Source: DATBLE01 sp963775695 (GTDB lineage Bacteria; Actinomycetota; Thermoleophilia; Gaiellales; Gaiellaceae). Taken from it: a stretch of 64,000 bases of DNA. The notes beneath the pieces were generated by a model that worked only from the letters and a program-made list of their open reading frames with translations, searched no databases and was not told where the DNA came from. The DNA is taken from the NCBI GenBank assembly GCA_963775695.1, contig CAVZJU010000012.1, forward strand, positions 205,690-269,689. The letters run 5' to 3'. Positions 43,447 through 51,926 of this stretch are shown here, one piece after another. Within the stretch, counting starts at the first letter, position 1, and every line of letters begins with the position of its first letter. A program made the translations under genes and the position numbers.

Positions 43447-44487
43447 TCACGAGGCCGCCTCCACGACCGCCGTCGCCCACGAGTCGACCGAGTGCTCGGC
43501 GGCGACCCGATCGCGGAGCGCGCGGCCCAGGGCCCGCCGCTCCCCGGCCGACCGGGCTCCGAACGCGAGCAGGCTGTCGGCGAGCGAGCGCGGGTCCTCC
43601 CGCTGGAAGCGGAGCTCGTCGGGCAAGAGCGCATCGAATGCCGGATTGGAGGCGATCGCCGGCGTGCAGCCCGCGCACGCCTCGTAGACGACCTTGTCGG
43701 TCGCGCCCGCGCGCATGTTGTTGACCAGCACGTCCGCGCGCGCGAGCAGCCGCGGCACCTCGCTGCGCAGCACCGCGTGGCCGAGCTTCACGCGGCGGGC
43801 GAGGTCGAGCTCCTCGACCAGCCGCTCGAGCTCGCCGCGATGAGCCCGTTCCTCCGGGTTCAGTGCCGGCCCGTAGGCCTCCAGCCGCAGGTCGATCCCG
43901 TCGTCGATAGCGAGCCTGGCCGCCCGCAGCACGACGTCGAGGCCCTTGGCCCGCGAGTAGCGCCCCAGGACGAGCGCACGCAGATCGGGGTGCGCCGCCT
44001 CGCCGTCGGCGCAGGAGAACTCGGAGAGGTCGATCCCGTGCCCGATCCCGCGCACCTTCGGCGAGTCGATCGGGAACGTCCGCCTGTCGACGCTGAGCAC
44101 GGCGTTCGAGACCCGCTCGGCCAGCCGGAGCGTCCGCGAGACGCTCCAGTGCGTGTACCAGAGCAGCACCTTCACCCCCAGCGGGCGGGCGAGCGGGGCC
44201 GTCAGCACCGCGTAGATCGGGCACATGTGCGCGACCACCGCGGCCGGCTTCGGCCGGCCGGCCAGCTCGGCGGCGAGCGCCGACTCGAACTTCGCTCCGC
44301 GCCCCATCTGCGTCCGTGACCCGAACGACCGGACGCGGCAGTTCGCCGGCAGCACCTCCGGGAGCGCCCGGTCGGCCAGAACGACCACCTCGTCCACCCG
44401 TCCGGCGAGCGCGCGCAGCATCGGCACGGTCGCCGCCAGAGCAGGATGGCCGGGATCGACCTGCTGGGTGACGAAGACGAGCCGCAT
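43447..44487 (-). CDS. GT4 family glycosyltransferase
   Basis: A 346-residue GT-B enzyme: RLVFVTQQVDPGHPALAAT, VLLWYTHWSVSRTLRLAER, LRALVLGRYSRAKGLDVVLR and the less usual acceptor-donor junction NMRAGATDKVVYEACAGCTP in place of the EGFG motif. The last is seen in a subset of GT4 proteins. Its ATG is three bases from the 162-bp nested palindrome upstream, which fills the entire gap to the GNAT gene. Confidence 0.82.
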   Translation of the reverse strand: MRLVFVTQQVDPGHPALAATVPMLRALAGRVDEVVVLADRALPEVLPANCRVRSFGSRTQMGRGAKFESALAAELAGRPKPAAVVAHMCPIYAVLTAPLARPLGVKVLLWYTHWSVSRTLRLAERVSNAVLSVDRRTFPIDSPKVRGIGHGIDLSEFSCADGEAAHPDLRALVLGRYSRAKGLDVVLRAARLAIDDGIDLRLEAYGPALNPEERAHRGELERLVEELDLARRVKLGHAVLRSEVPRLLARADVLVNNMRAGATDKVVYEACAGCTPAIASNPAFDALLPDELRFQREDPRSLADSLLAFGARSAGERRALGRALRDRVAAEHSVDSWATAVVEAAS

Positions 44488-44490
44488 CTA

Positions 44491-44652
44491 GTGCGTCTTC
44501 CGGTGATGGTCTCCCGCTTCTGGCGAGTGACCGGGGCCGTCAGGCAAGGACGCAGGGAGCGCCAATATGCGGACATATTGGCGCGACTGAGGACGCCGCC
44601 TGGCGGTTCCGGGCGCCGCCAGAAGTGCTCGGACTATTGCTGGAAGAGGCAC
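44491..44652. repeat. 162-bp nested palindromic element
   Basis: Three nested inverted repeats are visible: ends GTGCGTCTTCC (44491-44501) and GGAAGAGGCAC (44642-44652, one mismatch), middle CTTCTGGCG (44517-44525) and CGCCAGAAG (44617-44625), and a perfect central hairpin GCGCCAATATG (44559-44569) with CATATTGGCGC (44574-44584) around CGGA. The element fills 162 of the 165 bases between two co-directional genes. The AT-rich centre is unlike its surroundings. Confidence 0.75.
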
Positions 44653-45528
44653 CTAAAAGTAGTCCGCGTCGCCGAGGGTGAACTGCCAGGCGGCCGGGTC
44701 CAGGTCGAGCGGCCCGTTCAGTCCGCGGCCGATCAGGTGCATGGTCAGGTGCGTCGGCGCGAACCCGGCCCTGGCGAAGGCGCCGTGCCGGCCGGGTGCG
44801 GGCAGGCCGAACAGCAGCCGCGACCGGGCCGCCCCCGCCGCCCGGCGCAGCAGGCCGGGCACCTCCTTCGGCGGCGCGACCAGGTCGGAGAGCACCGCGA
44901 TCCTCCGCGAGCCGAACGGCTTCGACGGCCAGACGACCGCATAGCCGTTGTCGGAGCGAACGGTCACGTACGGCCGGGGCGAGTCGCAGTACCGCCACTG
45001 CAGGTACCGCTGGTCGCGGACGACGTGGTTCCGCCAGCCGGTCGCTGCGTCGCCCTCGATGTCGAGCGTGCCTGCCACGTCGCGTCCCTGCCGTACGACC
45101 GGCCGCGCCCAGATCCGGTAGCGCGCGACGTCCGACCAGCCGAGCCGGTTGAAGAACACCGGGTTCGTCACCTCGTTGCCGAAGCCGAGCACGACCTCGA
45201 GGCCCTGCTCCTCGGCCGCCTGGTCGAGCGCACGCTGGAGCTCGGTGAAGATCCCGCGCCCGCTCGTGGCCGGTGACGTGACCGCGTGGCACGAGAACGA
45301 GACACGCCGCTCTTCGCCGCCGATCACCACCCGCGCGAGCATGTGCGCGCCCACGCCGGCGACCTGCCCGTCGACCAGTGCCGTCCGCAGGATGCTCCCC
45401 TCCGGGTTGCGCCCGAACCACCAGTCGAACTCCTCCGTGGTCAGCCCACGAGCGCCCCAGGCCTCGGCAAGCAGGCGGATGTAGTCGTCGCGGTGCGACG
45501 CGTCGAAGGGGACCAGCTCGTACCTCAC
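44653..45528 (-). CDS. GNAT-family acyltransferase-like protein
   Basis: A 291-residue protein: a GNAT start YELVPFDASHRDDYIRLLAEAW, the acyl-CoA-binding region AVTSPATSGRGIFTELQRAL and LGFGNEVTNPVFFNRLGWSD, then a second half without clear motifs. It may acetylate an amino sugar or act like FemAB-type proteins; the substrate is unknown. The first codons GTG AGG are the end of the inverted 171-bp element D3, so the start codon lies in that repeat. Confidence 0.75.
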   Translation of the reverse strand: MRYELVPFDASHRDDYIRLLAEAWGARGLTTEEFDWWFGRNPEGSILRTALVDGQVAGVGAHMLARVVIGGEERRVSFSCHAVTSPATSGRGIFTELQRALDQAAEEQGLEVVLGFGNEVTNPVFFNRLGWSDVARYRIWARPVVRQGRDVAGTLDIEGDAATGWRNHVVRDQRYLQWRYCDSPRPYVTVRSDNGYAVVWPSKPFGSRRIAVLSDLVAPPKEVPGLLRRAAGAARSRLLFGLPAPGRHGAFARAGFAPTHLTMHLIGRGLNGPLDLDPAAWQFTLGDADYF

Positions 45529-45693
45529 GCCCCTGGCCGCCTTCGGCTCCTGCCCGGCGAAGCCGGGCTCCGCCGAAGGCTGACGACGCTGGCGGCAGGA
45601 TACTGCGCCCGCGGCGCTTGTCCGTACTCGTTTGTACTGTCCTGCGCGCCGCGGGCTTGCCTCCTTTGCCAGCGGCGCCCCAGGGACGTGAGG
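45523..45693 (-). repeat. 171-bp structured element, copy D3 (inverted, diverged)
   Basis: Read on the minus strand it has exactly the length of D1/D2 and about 16 substitutions. In the closing helix two pairs change on both sides (A-T to C-G and A-T to T-A), an A-G mismatch becomes T-G, and in P3 a G-A mismatch becomes C-G. Other changes fall mainly in the P4 loop (AAACGA), the P5 loop and junctions. Its 3' end supplies the GTG of the GNAT gene. Confidence 0.82.
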
Positions 45694-45700
45694 ACGGAGC

Positions 45701-46594
45701 TCACTTGCTGGAGGTGCCGAGCGCCGCGTTGAAGATGCGGCGCGCGTGCGTGCCCGCGACCGTGTCCTTGACCGCGATCAGGTCGCACGCCCCGGAGAGG
45801 ACGAGCTCGAACGTCCGGGACGGGTAGGGCTCGACGTTGTAGCGGTGCAGCTGGAGCGGGTCGCTGGCGGGGCCGTTCGAGCCGGAGATCGACGTGAAGG
45901 CCACGTCGTAGCCGGCCTGCTTGAGCAGGCTGAGGTGGACGAGCCGGTAGTGGGCCTCCGACCCCTTGACGTAGGCGAACGCGCGCACCGGCCGCTGGAG
46001 ACGGTCCTCGAGGCGGAGCTTCGAGAGCGTGATCTCGCGCGCGGCCTCGTCGACCTCGAGGTCGGCGAGGGGGCGGTGGCCGATCCCGTGCGACTCGACC
46101 CTGATCCCCGCCGCCTCGAGCTCGGTCAGGTCCTCCCAGGAGAGCGGCGGGTTGACGATGCCGCGCGCCGCCAGGTGCTCGTCGTGCGGCAGGGGCCGCC
46201 TGCCCGCGAGGTAGCCGACGGGGACGAAGACGACGGCCGGGTAGCCGTACTTGTGCAGCACCGGCGCCGCGTTCTCGAGGTTGTCGCGATAGCCGTCGTC
46301 GAAGGTGATCAGCACGGCGCCGGAGGGCAGCGGCGTCCCCTGCAGGTAGTGGTCGAGCACGGCGTCCAGGTCCACCGGGCGGTAGCCGAGCTCACCGAGC
46401 TGGGCCATCTGCTCGTCGAAGCGCCCGACCGGGACGGTGACCGAGTTCTCGGGGACGTCGTTCACCTTGTGGTACATGAGCACGCGGAGCGTCCGCTCCT
46501 GCTCGCCGTCGACCGCGCCGACGCCGGTCGCGGTCTCGCCGATCGTGCGGTAGACGCCGTTCTTCAGCGTCTGCTTGATGCGGTCGGCACGCAC
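45701..46594 (-). CDS. Polysaccharide deacetylase (NodB homology)
   Basis: The protein from GTG 46594 has 297 residues. The NodB domain is clear: LMYHKVNDVPENSVTVPVG, LITFDDGYRDNLENAAPV (motif 1 Asp-Asp) and RVESHGIGHRPLADLEVDEA (the His-x3-His metal site). No signal peptide is seen, so it may act in the cytosol or at the membrane on a lipid-linked N-acetyl sugar; export by another route cannot be excluded. It is followed by repeat D3 and the GNAT gene. Confidence 0.88.
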   Translation of the reverse strand: MRADRIKQTLKNGVYRTIGETATGVGAVDGEQERTLRVLMYHKVNDVPENSVTVPVGRFDEQMAQLGELGYRPVDLDAVLDHYLQGTPLPSGAVLITFDDGYRDNLENAAPVLHKYGYPAVVFVPVGYLAGRRPLPHDEHLAARGIVNPPLSWEDLTELEAAGIRVESHGIGHRPLADLEVDEAAREITLSKLRLEDRLQRPVRAFAYVKGSEAHYRLVHLSLLKQAGYDVAFTSISGSNGPASDPLQLHRYNVEPYPSRTFELVLSGACDLIAVKDTVAGTHARRIFNAALGTSSK

Positions 46595-46598
46595 GCGC

Positions 46599-47717
46599 CT
46601 ATCGTAGTCCCGTGACCAGCGCCTCCAGCCGCGCCGCGTACTCCTCCGGCGTGGCCACCCAGGTGTCGGCGCTGTCGGCGGCACCGGCGGCCAGCCGCTC
46701 GGCCACCACCGCGTCCGAGAGGACGCGGAGCAGCGCGTCGGCCAGCGCCTGCGGGTCCTGCGGCGAGACGAGCAGCCCGTTCTCGCCGTCGCGCACGAGG
46801 TCGACGATCCCGCCCACGCGCGACGCGACCGCCGGTCGGCCGCGGCAGAACGCCTCGACGAGCACCCGCCCCATCCCCTCGCTCCTCGACGGCAGGACGA
46901 GCGTGGTGGCAGCGTCCAGCGCGCGCGCCACCCCCTCGGTGGGGAGCACCTCCGTCCACTCGGTGCGGTCGGGGAGATCGGCGACCAGGCGCTCGACCAC
47001 CTCCCGCCGCGTGCCGCGGCCGACGAGGTGGAGCATCGCGCCCGGCAGCTGCGCGGCGGCGATCCGCCAGGCTTCGGCCAGCTCGTCGATTCCCTTGTAG
47101 TGCTCGAGCACGCCGACGAAGAGGGCGCGCGGCGTTGCGGGCAGGGGCGCGCGCGGCTCGAGGAACGGATCGAGGTCCATGAACGCCGGGAAGACCGCCG
47201 CCGGCTCGACGCCGTGGGAGCGGACGAGCCCGGTCGTGTAGTCGGAGATCGTCCGCACCGCGTCGGCCCGGCGCAGCGCGGAGACGGCGACGCGATCGGC
47301 GATCGGGTTGAGCAGCCTGCGGGCCGGCGAGCCGTACAGCCGCGTGGAGGAGCGCCAGTCGCCGTGGACGTCGAGGATCACCGGCGCGCGCACGCCGGAG
47401 AGCGAGCGGCCGAGCAGGACGAGCCAGGTCTCGTGCGCCCCCTGGACGAGGACGGCGTCGGGGTGCGAACGGCGCAGCTCGCGGCGCGTGCGGAGCGGCA
47501 GCCCGAGGAAGTACAGCGCCCCGTCGAGCTTCCGCGGCCGGTACGGCCCCGCCAGCTCGAACATCGCGTCGCGTTTCGGCGCGCCGTCGATCCCGCTGGC
47601 CAGCACGCGAAGGTGGAAACGCTCGCCGAGGACGTCGAACTTCGCGCGCAGGCTCTCGCTCAGCGGCAGGCGGTACCGCGTCCGGCCGACCAGCAAGAGG
47701 CGCGGCTTGCGGCTCAT
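46599..47717 (-). CDS. GT4 family glycosyltransferase
   Basis: A 372-residue GT-B enzyme starting MSRKPRLLLVGRTRYRLPLS, with VILDVHGDWRSSTRLYG, ALFVGVLEHYKGIDELAEAW and SRSEGMGRVLVEAFCRGRP (EX7E motif). ATG 47717 overlaps the upstream stop (ATGA). It ends five bases before the deacetylase start. Confidence 0.87.
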   Translation of the reverse strand: MSRKPRLLLVGRTRYRLPLSESLRAKFDVLGERFHLRVLASGIDGAPKRDAMFELAGPYRPRKLDGALYFLGLPLRTRRELRRSHPDAVLVQGAHETWLVLLGRSLSGVRAPVILDVHGDWRSSTRLYGSPARRLLNPIADRVAVSALRRADAVRTISDYTTGLVRSHGVEPAAVFPAFMDLDPFLEPRAPLPATPRALFVGVLEHYKGIDELAEAWRIAAAQLPGAMLHLVGRGTRREVVERLVADLPDRTEWTEVLPTEGVARALDAATTLVLPSRSEGMGRVLVEAFCRGRPAVASRVGGIVDLVRDGENGLLVSPQDPQALADALLRVLSDAVVAERLAAGAADSADTWVATPEEYAARLEALVTGLR

Positions 47718-48841
47718 CCGGCCGCCTCCTGGAGGAGCGCCTCCAGCCGGGAGTACACGGGCTCCGGCGCGAACCGCGCGACGGATCCGGGAGCGGCGGC
47801 GCGCAGCCGCTCCCGCAGCGCCCCGTCGGCGAAGAAGCGGCGGATCGCGGCCGCGAAGGCCTCGGGATCGCCGGGCGGGACGAGCAGTCCGTTCTCGCCG
47901 TCGGTGACGATCTCGCGGACCCCGCCGACACCGGTCGCGATCACCGGCGTCCCGACCGCGAGCCCCTCGATCAGCGAGTGCGGGAAGTTCTCCCAGCCGG
48001 ACGAGAGCACCTCGGCGTCGGCGGCGGCGAGCAGCTCGAGCACGGTCCCCCGCGGCTGCGCCCCCAGGAAGCGCACGCGGTCGCCGAGCCCGAGCTCGGC
48101 GACGAGGGCGTCCAGCCGCGAGCGCTCCGGTCCGTCGCCGGCGACCACGAGCGCGACGCCGACGCAGGCCGCGACCGCCCGCAGCAGGACGTCGAGCTCC
48201 TTCTGGAGCGAGAGCCGGCCGGCGAACACGAGCGTCGACCCCTCGAAGCCGTGGCGCCGGCGCAGCTCGTCCCGGTCGCCGACGTCGGGAACGGCGATCG
48301 GGTTCGGCAGGACGACGATCCGGTCTCCACGGACGAGCTGCCATTCTCCGGCGAAGCGGCCGAGCGAGGCACTCGGGATCACATAGCGCCGCGGGCCCCA
48401 CAGCGTCAGGTCCCGCACCGCCTTCAACCAGGCGATACGAGGGTCGCGGGCGCGCTGGAAGTCTTCGATCGGCAACCGGGTCAGGCCGTAGCGGAATGCG
48501 CGCTCGTAGGCGGGATCGCCGGTCAGCTTGACCACACTCGGTGTCCCGGCGAGCAGCGTGCCGACGCGCGTGCGCCCGTACATGCCGGTCGAGTAGACGA
48601 CGTCCTTGCCCCGGGCCGACCGGCGGACGAGCAGCGCACCGCGCAGGTAGCGCAGGAAAACCGGTTGCGCCCGCGAGATCCAGCGCACGGGGTATGCCCG
48701 GGGGGCAGGCGGCGCCGCGGCGGTCGTCACCACCTCGACCTCGTGGCCGCGGCCGCGCAGGTACTCCGCCACTTCGGGCGCGTGGCTGGCGGGACCGCCG
48801 ACGTCCGGCGGCCAGATCCCCGAGACGACCAGGATCTTCAC
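47714..48841 (-). CDS. GT4 family glycosyltransferase
   Basis: A 375-residue GT-B enzyme from GTG 48841: VKILVVSGIWPPDVGGPASH, VVYSTGMYGRTRVGTLLAG, LVFAGRLSLQKELDVLLRAV and SGWENFPHSLIEGLAVGTPVI. The start follows the normal N-terminal strand; upstream in this frame is only the repeat-rich gap. It is the first gene of the minus-strand run to 42311. Confidence 0.87.
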   Translation of the reverse strand: MKILVVSGIWPPDVGGPASHAPEVAEYLRGRGHEVEVVTTAAAPPAPRAYPVRWISRAQPVFLRYLRGALLVRRSARGKDVVYSTGMYGRTRVGTLLAGTPSVVKLTGDPAYERAFRYGLTRLPIEDFQRARDPRIAWLKAVRDLTLWGPRRYVIPSASLGRFAGEWQLVRGDRIVVLPNPIAVPDVGDRDELRRRHGFEGSTLVFAGRLSLQKELDVLLRAVAACVGVALVVAGDGPERSRLDALVAELGLGDRVRFLGAQPRGTVLELLAAADAEVLSSGWENFPHSLIEGLAVGTPVIATGVGGVREIVTDGENGLLVPPGDPEAFAAAIRRFFADGALRERLRAAAPGSVARFAPEPVYSRLEALLQEAAG

Positions 48842-48970
48842 GGGCCCGCCTGCGGCCTGTGAAAGGGGAGGGGGCCTACGGGGTACAAGCCGGGCGTCGG
48901 CGGCTTTGCCGGCGACGCTTCCAGCCCGAGCGGAACCGGGAGGTTCCCCCATGAACATCGGCCTCTAGAA

Positions 48971-48999
48971 GAAGGGGGCCCGTGGGGGAAACATGGTTT
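48971..48999 (+). repeat. Family-A palindrome, copy A5 (degenerate)
   Basis: The leader GAAGGGGGCCCGTGGGGGAAAC is intact (positions from 48971), but the right arm reads GTTTCTTGGG, so only about five pairs remain. It looks like a decaying copy. Confidence 0.55.
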
Positions 49000-49010
49000 C
49001 TTGGGAGACT

Positions 49011-49044
49011 GTCTCAGGGTCAGGCTTGAGCCCGACCCTGAGAC
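49011..49044. repeat. Family-B palindrome, copy B3
   Basis: Perfect 11-bp outer arms GTCTCAGGGTC (49011-49021) and GACCCTGAGAC (49034-49044) surround the family core GGCT-TG-AGCC with one A-C mismatch. The outer stem differs from B1, B2 and B4 on both sides. It lies 29 bases past the flippase stop. Confidence 0.72.
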
Positions 49045-49073
49045 CACTTCAGAAGAGCCGAAGGCGAGCGACT

Positions 49074-50357
49074 TCACGACGTCGCCGCCTCCTGCGCGGC
49101 GTGCTCACGCTGGAGCCTGACGAGCGCGACCAGCCACGCGAGCGCGAACACGATCGTCGCGACGAGCACGGCGGCGGCGGCGCCCGTCGCGTCCCAGATC
49201 GAGCCGAACACGAGCACGAGCGGGATCAGCACCAGCGTCTCGATCCCGTGGGTGGCGATGCGCAACTCGGGACGGCCCACCGAGACGGGCAGCGACTTGG
49301 TCCAGGCGAGGACGAGCGCGATCGCGCCGGCGAGCAGCATCAGGCGGGCGGCATCCGTCGCGGGCTCGTACTTGTCGGTGAAGACGATCCGCATCAGCGT
49401 CGGCATCCACCAGTACAGGAACGGGACGGCCACGACCATCGCCACCAGCGTGAAGAGGCTGTAGCGGCGGAGGCCGGCGAACACCCGCGCGCCGGCCCCG
49501 GACTCCCAGTCCCGGGTCTGCTCGGTGATCAGGACGAGGCGGGCGGGCGCGGTGAGCGCGGTCAGCCCGGTCAGCGGTGCCTGGCCGGCGCGGAAGTACC
49601 CGACCTGCGCCGGCACCGAGACGATCCCGAGCAGGAGCGGCGTGACCGCCGTCCGCAGCGAGACGATGCCCGAGCCGACGCTGGAGCGGATCACGAACCG
49701 GACGATCTCGCTGCGGTCCTCACCGAGGGATTCGGGCGCTGCCGCCGGGAAGCGGGAGAAGACGCCGACCGCCGCCCGGCCGACCGCGACCGAGCCGACG
49801 ACCTGGCCGATCACGAGGCCGATCACAGCGTCGGTGACGCCGTAGCGCGAGCCGACGACGAGACCGACCGCGCGCAGGAGCTGCGTCAGCAGCGTGTAGG
49901 CGGCCCGGACGTCGTACCGTCCGGTGAGGACGAGCGCGGCGCCGGCCGGCGCCTCGGGGATGTACGACAGCGGCAGCAGCGCGGCGAGCAGGAAGGGAGT
50001 GCGCAACCCGCTCGTGTTGAACAGCGTGTCCGCGAACGGCGCCAGGATCGCCAGCGCGATCGCCGCCAGCAGGGCGCCGAGTGTCTTCAGGACCATCGCG
50101 CGGCGGTAGAGCCACCGGAGCCGCCCCCAGCGTGCGGTGGTCGTGTAACGGAAGCCGTACTTGATCATCGCCTCCTCCACGGTCAGGTCGAGCAGGACCT
50201 GGAGGAAGCCGGCCGCGAAGATCGCCAGCGTGAAGTGGCCGTACTCGACGGGGCCGAGCCGGCGCGCTGCCACGATGCTTGCCAGGAACCCGAGTGCAAC
50301 GCTTCCGTAGAGGCCGAGCGCCGTAGCGGAGCGCCGCCACAGAAGGCGCGTTTGCAT
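49074..50357 (-). CDS. Wzx-like polysaccharide flippase (MOP family)
   Basis: This 427-residue membrane protein has about twelve to fourteen helices and the oligosaccharide-flippase pattern: ALGLYGSVALGFLASIVAAR, LGPVEYGHFTLAIFAAGFLQ and YLLAALLPLSYIPEAPAGA-like loops. It would flip lipid-linked repeat units to the outside. ATG 50357 is chosen; GTG 50369 is an alternative. It is transcribed divergently from the ligase/polymerase gene from a shared palindromic -10 region. Confidence 0.83.
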   Translation of the reverse strand: MQTRLLWRRSATALGLYGSVALGFLASIVAARRLGPVEYGHFTLAIFAAGFLQVLLDLTVEEAMIKYGFRYTTTARWGRLRWLYRRAMVLKTLGALLAAIALAILAPFADTLFNTSGLRTPFLLAALLPLSYIPEAPAGAALVLTGRYDVRAAYTLLTQLLRAVGLVVGSRYGVTDAVIGLVIGQVVGSVAVGRAAVGVFSRFPAAAPESLGEDRSEIVRFVIRSSVGSGIVSLRTAVTPLLLGIVSVPAQVGYFRAGQAPLTGLTALTAPARLVLITEQTRDWESGAGARVFAGLRRYSLFTLVAMVVAVPFLYWWMPTLMRIVFTDKYEPATDAARLMLLAGAIALVLAWTKSLPVSVGRPELRIATHGIETLVLIPLVLVFGSIWDATGAAAAVLVATIVFALAWLVALVRLQREHAAQEAATS

Positions 50358-50365
50358 CCGGGCGT

Positions 50366-50377
50366 CCACTATAGTGG
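50366..50377. promoter_or_regulatory. Shared palindromic -10 region between flippase and ligase genes
   Basis: The perfect 12-bp palindrome CCACTATAGTGG puts a TATAGT hexamer on both strands within one site. On the plus strand TATAGT (50370-50375) ends eight bases before GTG 50384. On the minus strand it ends ten bases before ATG 50357. Only 26 bases separate the two genes, so both must start from this region and the polymerases would compete. Confidence 0.55.
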
Positions 50378-50383
50378 CCGCCG

Positions 50384-51829
50384 GTGGCGGCCCGAACGTC
50401 CTTGGGCGGTGAGCGGGGCGTCGCCTTCCCGCGCGCGTCGGCCGGCGCCTGGGTGCTCGCCCTGGCCTTTCCGATCGTGCTCGTCCACATCGACTTCCAG
50501 CCGGGCTGGGACACGACGATCGGCTCGAGCCATGCGCACATCGTCCTCTCCGACCTGGCTGTCCTCGCCTGCGTGGTCGCAGCGCTGGCGTCGGCGGCAC
50601 GCGACGGGCTCGGCAGGCTGCGGGCCGGAGTGCCCGCCTGGATCGCGATCGGCGTGTTCCTCGCCTGGGTCTGCGCTGCGACGATCTACCCGCTGCGCGG
50701 CTCCGATCCGTACCCCTGGCACGAGCACGTGGTCACGACCGGCAAGTACGTCGAGTACGCGCTGCTCGCGCCGGCGGCAGTCCTGCTGGTGCGGCGGGTC
50801 GACGATCTGCTGCTCCTCCTGCTCGTGGTCGTCGCGTCGAGCTTGGTCGCGTCGACGCTCGCCGTCGTTCAGTTCTTCGGTTGGCGGATCGCGGGCGGCT
50901 GGCCCGCCGGCTACCGGCAGCCCTCGTTCCTCGGCCACCACGACTTCGCCTCGCTGTCCGGCCTGGCTCTCACGATCGCGCTGGCCGCGATCGCGCTCCC
51001 GGCGTGGCGGCTCGACCGGAGGATCGCGGTGGCGGCCGGCGTCAGCGGGGTCGTGGGCCTGCTCGTCTCCGGCTCGCTCGCGGGAGCGATCGGACTGCTC
51101 GCCGCCGGCATCGTCGCCGCCGTCGTCGCCCGCGCCTCGATGCGCCGGGCTGCGGCCATCCTCGTGATCTCGGTCGCAGTGCTCGGCGGAGTCGTCCTGT
51201 TCCGCGGCGGCGACGTCAAGTCGTTCCTCCACTTCGCCGGGATCGGCAAGCAGGAGGAGCAGCTCGGCGTCGAGAGCTACGTGCAGCGGACGATGCTCGT
51301 CTACTACGGCTGGCGGGTCTTCCTCGACCATCCGCTGGCCGGCGCGGGCTGGCAGGCGTCCAACGACGAGTACGTGTACGGGCCCCTGCTGCCGGTGCTC
51401 CACCGAGAGTTCCCGAACACGCCGCCGCAGGCGTTCCCCTCGCCGCAGCATCCCTACGGCGTCCAGAACGCCTACGTCCAGGCACTGTCCGACCTCGGCG
51501 TCGTCGGGCTCGTGCTCTTCCTCGGCGCGCTGCTCACGCCGCTCGCCCTCGGTGGGGCCCGGTTGCTGCGCGGCCCGCCCGACGTGTCGACGCTGGTCCC
51601 GGTCTCGTGGCTGCTCGTGACGATGGGCGTCCTGACCGCGATCGGCCTCGTCGCCGGGATCCCGCTCGACGCCATGCTCTGGATCGCCGCCGGCCTCTGC
51701 GCCGCCCCGCCGCTTCTCACCCAGCTCGCGGCCGCCGGCGAGCGCGCCCCAAGCCCAGACCCCCACCCAGGGTGGGGAGCCGTCCCGCCGCCCTCGACCG
51801 GCAACGGTACCGCGGATCTACGCGCATAG
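50384..51829 (+). CDS. O-antigen ligase/polymerase-like membrane protein (Wzy_C domain)
   Basis: A 481-residue membrane protein with about eleven helices and the large outside loop typical of Wzy/WaaL proteins: VYYGWRVFLDHPLAGAGWQA and SPQHPYGVQNAYVQALSDLG are the conserved Wzy_C region. It would polymerise repeat units or ligate the glycan to its anchor; the two roles cannot be told apart from sequence. Its partner flippase is divergent. The proline-rich tail after residue 450 is probably disordered. Confidence 0.85.
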   Translation: MAARTSLGGERGVAFPRASAGAWVLALAFPIVLVHIDFQPGWDTTIGSSHAHIVLSDLAVLACVVAALASAARDGLGRLRAGVPAWIAIGVFLAWVCAATIYPLRGSDPYPWHEHVVTTGKYVEYALLAPAAVLLVRRVDDLLLLLLVVVASSLVASTLAVVQFFGWRIAGGWPAGYRQPSFLGHHDFASLSGLALTIALAAIALPAWRLDRRIAVAAGVSGVVGLLVSGSLAGAIGLLAAGIVAAVVARASMRRAAAILVISVAVLGGVVLFRGGDVKSFLHFAGIGKQEEQLGVESYVQRTMLVYYGWRVFLDHPLAGAGWQASNDEYVYGPLLPVLHREFPNTPPQAFPSPQHPYGVQNAYVQALSDLGVVGLVLFLGALLTPLALGGARLLRGPPDVSTLVPVSWLLVTMGVLTAIGLVAGIPLDAMLWIAAGLCAAPPLLTQLAAAGERAPSPDPHPGWGAVPPPSTGNGTADLRA

Positions 51830-51926
51830 GGCAAACGGCGTCGTGCCGATTTGGTGCCAACTCGCCCACATGGACCGCACTGGTGTCTCGACCGCTGTCG
51901 ACTCGGTGGTGCCACCGGCAGGCACG

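Larger units (their letters stand above)
48842..49073. other. 232-base intergenic region with decayed palindromes
   Basis: No gene is visible. The stretch contains a hairpin CGTCGGCGGC-TTT-GCCGGCGACG (one mismatch, near 48886-48908), a decayed family-A remnant (GGAACC/GGTTCC at 48932-48947 and half-site GGTTCCCCCATG), copy A5 (48970-48990) and the family-B copy B3 (49011-49044). It lies downstream of the flippase and upstream of the GT4 run, so a promoter for the latter is expected but not clear. Confidence 0.6.
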
